The notes beneath the pieces are model-generated. The model was not told where the DNA came from, did not search any database, and saw only the letters and a program-made list of their open reading frames with translations. From Clostridiales bacterium (GTDB taxonomy: Bacteria > Bacillota > Clostridia > Lachnospirales > Cellulosilyticaceae), in assembly GCA_019418225.1 (NCBI GenBank), contig DYCF01000010.1:1-64000 (forward strand): a stretch of 64,000 nucleotides of DNA, given 5' to 3'. A program made the translations under genes and the position numbers. Positions 59,646 to 64,000 of this stretch are shown here, piece after piece. Position 1 is the stretch's first letter, and the number at the start of each line of letters is the position of its first letter.

Positions 59646-61622
59646 ATGATTAAAGTTACATTAAAAGATGGCAGCATTAGAGAATGTCAAAAAGGCATTA
59701 CAGTACTTGGCGTTGCAGAAGAATTAAGCAGTGGACTTGCGAGAGCAGCTTGCGCTGGTAAAGTAAATGGAGAAATGGTAGACCTTAGAACAGAGCTTAA
59801 TGAAGACTGTGACCTTGAAATCTTAACATTCAATGATAAAGAAGGTAAATGGGCATTCCGTCATACAGCAGCACATATTTTAGCACAAGCTGTAAAACGC
59901 GTATTCCCAGGAGTAAAACTTGCTATTGGGCCAGCTATCGAAGATGGTTTCTACTATGACTTCGATACAGAGAGACATTTCGTAGAAGCTGACTTTGAAA
60001 AAATCGAAGCTGAAATGAAAAAAATCATTAAAGAAAAATTACCTATCGAGCGTTTTGAACTTCCAAGAGAAGAAGCTATTAAGCTTATGGAAGAATTAGA
60101 CGAACCATACAAAGTAGAACTTATCAAAGACTTACCAGAAGGTGAAGTTATTTCATTCTACAAACAAGGTGATTTCACAGATCTTTGTGCAGGTCCACAC
60201 CTTATGAGCACAAAACCAGTAGAAGCATTCAAAATCTTAAATGCTGCGGGTGCTTACTGGAAAGGTAATGAAAAGAACAAAATGCTTGCACGTATCTACG
60301 CTACAGCATTCCCTAAAAAAGCAGAACTTGCTGCACATTTAGAAGCTTTAGAAGAAGCTAAAAAACGTGACCACAACAAACTTGGGCGTGAACTTAAACT
60401 TTTCACAACAGATGATAAAGTAGGACAAGGACTTCCACTTCTTATGCCAAAAGGAGCGCGTATCGTTCAAACACTTCAACGTTTTGTAGAAGATGAAGAA
60501 GAAAGAAGAGGCTATGTACTCACAAAAACTCCTCTTATGGCTAAGAGCGACCTTTACAAAATGTCAGGTCACTGGGATCACTACAAAGATGGTATGTTCG
60601 TACTTGGTGATGAAGAAACAGATAAAGAAGTATTTGCACTTCGCCCTATGACATGTCCATTCCAATTTACAGTATATAATGCTGAACAACACAGCTATAG
60701 AGATTTACCAATTCGTTATGGTGAAACATCTACATTATTTAGAAATGAATCATCAGGTGAAATGCATGGTCTTATCCGTGTGCGTCAGTTCACAATTTCT
60801 GAAGGACACCTTGTATGTACACCAGAACAACTTGAAGATGAATTCAGAGGTGTAATTGAACTTATTAACTACATGATGACTACATTTGGAATTCAAGATG
60901 ATATTAGTTACAGATTCTCTAAATGGGATCCAAATAACACAGAAAAATACATTGATGATCCAGAAGCTTGGGAAAGAACAGAAGGTCTCATGAGAAATAT
61001 CTTAGATCACCTTCAAATTAACTACGAAGAAGCTGTAGGTGAAGCTGCATTCTATGGTCCAAAACTTGATATTCAGTTCAAAAACGTACATGGTAAAGAA
61101 GATACAATTATCACAGTACAAATTGACTTTGCATTAGGTGAAAGACTTGGTATGACATACATTGATGCAGATGGTGAGAAAAAACATCCACTTATCATTC
61201 ACCGTACATCTATCGGTTGCTACGAAAGAACACTTGCTATGCTTATTGAAAAATATGCTGGTCAATTCCCAGTATGGCTTGCACCAACAGCAGTTAAAGT
61301 ACTTCCAATCTCTGATAAATATGCTGACTACGCAGAAGAAGTTGTTAAAGAATTCAAAAACCGTGGCATCTTAAAAGTAGAAGCAGACTATCGTACAGAA
61401 AAAATCGGATACAAAATCCGTGAAGCACGTATGGAAAGAGTACCTTACATCGTAGTAGTAGGTGCTGATGAAATGGCAAACAAAACTGTTTCAGTTAGAA
61501 GCCGTCAAAAAGGCGATGAAGGCGCTATGCCACTTGCTGATTTCGTAAACCGCGTAGACGAAGAAATCAAAACAAAATATAATTACTTACTTCATATGGA
61601 ACCACAAGAAGAAAGTAAATAA
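59646..61622 (+). CDS. thrS: Threonyl-tRNA synthetase 2, divergent catalytic core
   Basis: A 658-residue ThrRS. TGS and editing domains (HTAAHILAQAV, DLCAGPHLM) closely match copy 1, but the catalytic core diverges. The zinc Cys lies in MTCPFQF. Motif 2 reads FRNESSGEMHGLIRVRQFTISEGH, where copy 1 and E. coli have QDDAH; the zinc His is kept. IIHRTSIGCYERT carries the third ligand. It also has a longer insert (SKWDPNNTEKYIDDPEAW). Codon use strongly favours C-ending codons, as in highly expressed genes, so this may be the main vegetative enzyme. AAAGGAGC precedes the ATG. Confidence 0.93.
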   Translation: MIKVTLKDGSIRECQKGITVLGVAEELSSGLARAACAGKVNGEMVDLRTELNEDCDLEILTFNDKEGKWAFRHTAAHILAQAVKRVFPGVKLAIGPAIEDGFYYDFDTERHFVEADFEKIEAEMKKIIKEKLPIERFELPREEAIKLMEELDEPYKVELIKDLPEGEVISFYKQGDFTDLCAGPHLMSTKPVEAFKILNAAGAYWKGNEKNKMLARIYATAFPKKAELAAHLEALEEAKKRDHNKLGRELKLFTTDDKVGQGLPLLMPKGARIVQTLQRFVEDEEERRGYVLTKTPLMAKSDLYKMSGHWDHYKDGMFVLGDEETDKEVFALRPMTCPFQFTVYNAEQHSYRDLPIRYGETSTLFRNESSGEMHGLIRVRQFTISEGHLVCTPEQLEDEFRGVIELINYMMTTFGIQDDISYRFSKWDPNNTEKYIDDPEAWERTEGLMRNILDHLQINYEEAVGEAAFYGPKLDIQFKNVHGKEDTIITVQIDFALGERLGMTYIDADGEKKHPLIIHRTSIGCYERTLAMLIEKYAGQFPVWLAPTAVKVLPISDKYADYAEEVVKEFKNRGILKVEADYRTEKIGYKIREARMERVPYIVVVGADEMANKTVSVRSRQKGDEGAMPLADFVNRVDEEIKTKYNYLLHMEPQEESK

Positions 61623-61629
61623 GATATAA

Positions 61630-61662
61630 GGCTGCTGCACGAAAGTGTTAGCAGCCTTTTTT
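61630..61662 (+). terminator. Terminator after thrS 2
   Basis: GGCTGCT / AGCAGCC with an inner CAC / GTG pair and a T run. Confidence 0.88.
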
Positions 61663-61769
61663 CTTGGATATAAAGTTGTCCAAAAGAGTAAATATTATTT
61701 TTATTATTTCTCATCCACATTGTGGCAAGGTAAAAAGATAGTCATAGAAAGAATACAAACTGATTATAC

Positions 61770-61890
61770 TAAATATAGCCTTTCAAAATGAAAGGCAACT
61801 CTAAAAAGGCGCCTTGAAGGATTGCTATAGATTAGACTCACTAAGTAGAGGGATAGTGAGCAGCTAAAAGTGATAATATTAGCTATGATG
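61770..61890 (+). other. Unexplained multi-hairpin segment (possible structured RNA)
   Basis: TATAGC (61774-61779) pairs with GCTATA (61824-61829). Inside are CTTTC / GAAAG and the palindrome AAGGCGCCTT. Next come CTCACTA (61837-61843) / TAGTGAG (61854-61860) and GCTAA / TTAGC. No promoter or T tail is evident, and it matches no riboswitch class I know. It lies in the ~350 bases between thrS 2 and the infC promoter, where no gene is seen. Confidence 0.3.
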
Positions 61891-61979
61891 AAGAAGGCCA
61901 AATAAAAAAGAGGTGATTAATAAAATATAACAAAGCATTGTATTTTTAAAATGGAAAAAAATGAAAAACAAATATAATG

Positions 61980-62008
61980 TTGACAAGAGGAAGGGAACAT
62001 GATATCAT
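61980..62008 (+). promoter_or_regulatory. Sigma-A promoter of the infC operon
   Basis: TTGACA (61980-61985), 17 bases, TATCAT (62003-62008). Confidence 0.8.
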
Positions 62009-62014
62009 ACTAGA

Positions 62015-62165
62015 TGTTGAAGGCAACAGTGCCTAACAAGTAGAAGCTATTACTTCTCACCTTACAACGCTTAAGTTCGTAAGGTCATACTAATTTGAAC
62101 TTAAATAACTAGTTTAGTATGATATAGAGAGGTGGGTAGTTTCGGCTATCCACCTTATTAATTAT
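62015..62165 (+). ncRNA. L20-type ribosomal protein leader
   Basis: Stems visible: CCTTAC / GTAAGG, CATACTA / TAGTATG, and a final hairpin GGTGGGTAG / CTATCCACC. CTTCTCACC upstream can pair with GGTGGG as the alternative structure. Position before infC-rpmI-rplT and layout fit the Firmicutes L20 leader, where L20 binding ends transcription. Boundaries are approximate. Confidence 0.75.
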
Positions 62166-62221
62166 GTGGAAAAGCAACACAATATTTATATTTAGGCAAA
62201 CAAATTTAGGAGGTGCCCATT

Positions 62222-62725
62222 ATTAACGATTTAATGATCAACGAACAAATTCGTGACAAAGAAGTAAGACTTATAGGAGCAGATGGCGAACAAATCGGTA
62301 TTGTTTCAGTTAAGGAAGCACAACGTATGGCTTCAGAAAAAAATCTTGATTTAGTTAAGATTGCTCCACAAGGAAAACCACCAGTATGTAAAATTATGGA
62401 CTATGGTAAGTACAAATTTGATGCGGCTAAGAAAGAAAAAGAAGCGCGTAAAAAACAAAAGACTGTTAGCGTTAAAGAAGTTAGACTCTCAGCTAGTATT
62501 GAAAAACATGACTTTGAAACGAAGATGAGAAATGCAGCAAAATTCCTTAAAGCAGGGGATAAAGTTAAAATTTCTGTTGTGTTCCGTGGGCGTGAAATGA
62601 TGCATACTCATAGAGGAAACGAACTTCTTGAACAAGCTTTAGTCTTAGTAGAAGAAGTTGGAGTAGCAGAACAAAAACCTAAATTAGAAGGCAGAGCAAT
62701 GGTTATCGTGGTAGCACCAAAATAG
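62222..62725 (+). CDS. infC: Translation initiation factor IF-3, AUU start
   Basis: A 167-residue IF-3: LMINEQIRDKEVRLIGADGEQIG begins the N-domain, APQGKPPVCKIMDYGKYKFDAAKKEKEARKKQ the linker, and KISVVFRGREMMHTHRG the C-domain. The ribosome-binding site AGGAGG is at 62208-62213. The GTG at 62213 overlaps it and cannot be the start, and the first ATG (62234) is 20 bases away. AUU at 62222 is 8 bases away, as in infC of E. coli and Geobacillus, where the rare start lets IF-3 control itself. AUU at 62219 is a second option. Confidence 0.88.
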   Translation: MNDLMINEQIRDKEVRLIGADGEQIGIVSVKEAQRMASEKNLDLVKIAPQGKPPVCKIMDYGKYKFDAAKKEKEARKKQKTVSVKEVRLSASIEKHDFETKMRNAAKFLKAGDKVKISVVFRGREMMHTHRGNELLEQALVLVEEVGVAEQKPKLEGRAMVIVVAPK

Positions 62726-62773
62726 TTACCTTTGATAAAATAAATATAAAGTATAAAAGGAGGACTTCTCAAA

Positions 62774-62977
62774 ATGGCTAAATTAAAATTAAAAACTAAT
62801 AGAGCAGCAGCAAAACGTTTCAAAGTAACAGGAACAGGAAAGTTAAAAAGAAACAAAGCTTACAAAAGACATATCTTAACAAAAAAATCAACTAAAACAA
62901 AACGTAACTTAAGAAAAGCTACATTAGTTGACTCATCAAATGAAAAACAAATGAAGAGAATTTTACCATATTTATAA
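62774..62977 (+). CDS. rpmI: Ribosomal protein bL35
   Basis: A 67-residue, very basic protein with the L35 pattern: MAKLKLKTNRAAAKRFKVTGTGKLKRNKAYKRHIL, then TKTKRNLRKATLV. Second gene of infC-rpmI-rplT, with AAAGGAGG before the ATG. Part of the large ribosomal subunit. Expression should follow the L20 leader. Confidence 0.97.
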   Translation: MAKLKLKTNRAAAKRFKVTGTGKLKRNKAYKRHILTKKSTKTKRNLRKATLVDSSNEKQMKRILPYL

Positions 62978-63003
62978 GAAATAGACGATAGGAGGTCAAG
63001 CAA

Positions 63004-63360
63004 ATGGCAAGAGTTAAAGGCGGAATGTCTACTAAAAAAAGACGTAATAGAGTATTAAAATTAGCTAAAGGTTATAGAGGAGCTAAATCTAAACAATTCA
63101 GAACAGCTAAACAAGCTGTAATGAAATCATTAAGCTACGCATACGTAGGTCGTAAATTAAGAAAAAGAGAATTCAGAACTTTATGGATCGCTCGTATCAA
63201 TGCTGCAGCTCGTTTAAACGGTTTATCATACAGCCGTTTCATGAACGGATTAAAAAATGCTAACGTTAACATCAACAGAAAAATGTTATCAGAATTAGCA
63301 ATCACAAACCCAGCTGCTTTCACACAATTAGTTGAAACAGCTAAAGCTAACTTAAAATAA
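63004..63360 (+). CDS. rplT: Ribosomal protein bL20
   Basis: A 118-residue L20: MARVKGGMSTKKRRNRVLKLAKGYRGAKSKQFRTAKQAVMKSLSYAYVGRK, then LWIARINAAARLNGLSYSRFMNGL. It binds 23S rRNA early in assembly and, by analogy with Bacillus, the operon's own leader to stop transcription. AGGAGG precedes the ATG, 26 bases after rpmI. Confidence 0.97.
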   Translation: MARVKGGMSTKKRRNRVLKLAKGYRGAKSKQFRTAKQAVMKSLSYAYVGRKLRKREFRTLWIARINAAARLNGLSYSRFMNGLKNANVNINRKMLSELAITNPAAFTQLVETAKANLK

Positions 63361-63379
63361 TTAATGTAATTATTATAGA

Positions 63380-63403
63380 AAAGGTGCCCTTAGGGGCACC
63401 TTT
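63380..63403 (+). terminator. First terminator after rplT
   Basis: AAAGGTGCCC / GGGCACCTTT with a TTAG loop; only three T follow, so termination may be partial. Confidence 0.8.
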
Positions 63404-63574
63404 CAGGCTGTAGACAATTAACTTTTCCATAGTATTTTACTAGTCTAGAAATAGAAAACAGAGGTAAAAATGGACCTAAACTGCTCTTTTTACCCCTATT
63501 TTAATAGATTTTCTTGAATAATCCTCACTTAATTTGTGAGTTTATTTTGGGAAAATTCATTTGTCAACAATCTG
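63404..63574. other. Segment between two near-identical terminators
   Basis: No open reading frame is seen. A small hairpin CTCAC / GTGAG lies near 63526-63541. The segment could be the extended 3' end of the rplT message. Confidence 0.35.
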
Positions 63575-63599
63575 AGGTGCCCTTAGGGGCACCTTTTTT
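63575..63599 (+). terminator. Second terminator after rplT (duplicate)
   Basis: AGGTGCCC / GGGCACCT with the same TTAG loop as the first, but with a full run of six T, so it is the stronger stop. Confidence 0.88.
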
Positions 63600-63645
63600 G
63601 TTATGGTGTTGATATAGCAAAGTAGTTATAAAATTGAAAGATTTA

Positions 63646-63912
63646 TTATTTTATAACATATGTAAAGAGTAAGCTTAACATAATAGAAAAGCTACAACAG
63701 CTCAGTGCAATAACAAGTTGAGTAAGTTTTCTAGTAAAACAATAGAGAATAAGTATAAAGATACTAAGAGATAAAAAGAAGAGAGAAATAAAATTAGCAA
63801 CAGGAAGTAAAAAATTAAGTGTTATATACAGTAAAAATAAGGTAATAGCAAGTAAAAGAATGCCATAGATTCGAGTATAGTTGGTAACGTTACTTTTTTT
63901 ATTGTGTATCAT
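63646..63912 (-). CDS. Small membrane protein, three helices, unknown function
   Basis: An 88-residue protein from the ATG at 63912, which follows AGGAGG; a 13-residue longer frame has no site. Three hydrophobic helices: IYGILLLAITLFLLYITLNF, FISLFFLSLSIFILILYCF and LVIALSCCSFSIMLSLLF. A short basic N-terminus (IHNKKSNVTNYTR) should face the cytoplasm. No family recognised. Confidence 0.6.
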   Translation of the reverse strand: MIHNKKSNVTNYTRIYGILLLAITLFLLYITLNFLLPVANFISLFFLSLSIFILILYCFTRKLTQLVIALSCCSFSIMLSLLFTYVIK

Positions 63913-63939
63913 ATAAAGTCCTCCTAAGTAATAAAATAT

Positions 63940-63973
63940 AAAAAACTTCATACTACATCGTATGAAGTTTTTT
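63940..63973. terminator. Hairpin terminator near the window end
   Basis: AAAAACTTCATAC / GTATGAAGTTTTT with a short loop, able to work on both strands. It lies upstream of the minus-strand membrane protein, so it probably ends a minus-strand gene beyond the window or acts as a leader hairpin. Confidence 0.75.
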
Positions 63974-64000
63974 TATGAGTATAACAAATAATAATTAAAA

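Noticed and set aside
1..64000. Insertion sequences, prophage or integrase genes
   Set aside because: No transposase, integrase or phage structural gene was recognised anywhere in the window.

Overview
The window reads as chromosome of a low-GC, endospore-forming Clostridia bacterium (Lachnospirales/Cellulosilyticum-like is my guess from gene content; no species can be proven here). Reasons: very AT-rich codon use, strong AGGAGG ribosome-binding sites, T-box and L20 leaders, the ytxC-thrS-infC-rpmI-rplT order, an alpha/beta-type SASP, a Spo0E-like peptide, a spore-type polysaccharide deacetylase candidate and a BclA-like spore-surface protein.

Layout. 1-620: the last bases of a 23S rRNA gene, its terminator with no 5S gene behind it, and three tandem copies of a ~114 bp palindromic repeat. 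622-33272: a ~33 kb surface-glycan locus. It holds about 15 glycosyltransferases (GT2, GT2+TPR, rhamnosyltransferase-like, GT-B and GT4 types), a nucleotidyltransferase/SGNH-like fusion, all three CapE/CapF/CapG-type enzymes for UDP-L-FucNAc, a UDP-HexNAc 6-dehydrogenase, and a CDP-3,6-dideoxyhexose set (rfbF, rfbG, rfbH) with a YerE-like carboligase and an SDR reductase. The last group points to a branched, yersiniose-like sugar. Between the enzymes lie signal-less structural proteins: two paralogous CxEC proteins, a Cys/His-rich coiled-coil protein, a His-rich BclA-C-like protein and a DUF11-like protein. Sites resembling sigma-K promoters (AC-N16/17-CATANNNTA) recur in front of many transcription units. 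I therefore infer that the locus builds and glycosylates an outer spore layer from the mother cell.

33468-43841: a signal-less GH26-like hydrolase, uppP, the divergent galactose genes (galK-galE-galT against galR, with galM following) with TTTTA(G/C)TAAAA palindromes, and two exported SH3-NlpC/P60 hydrolases with perfect sigma-A promoters. 44070-55454: uvsE, polysaccharide deacetylase, Spo0E-like peptide, an OB-fold SSB-like protein, a YgjP-type metalloprotease, cobO-type adenosyltransferase, dapB, a DegT/WecE-like protein lacking its catalytic lysine, an SASP behind a sigma-G-like promoter, a CNNM/CorC transporter, a methyltransferase and Hsp33. 55622-64000: ytxC, two tandem thrS genes each behind its own Thr T-box, then the L20-type leader and infC (AUU start)-rpmI-rplT, and a small membrane protein.

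A family of short palindromic repeats (core ATGATTTCACAT...ATGTGAAATCTAT) recurs at 311-616, 43927-43999, 45797-45842, 51551-51622 and 53511-53569.
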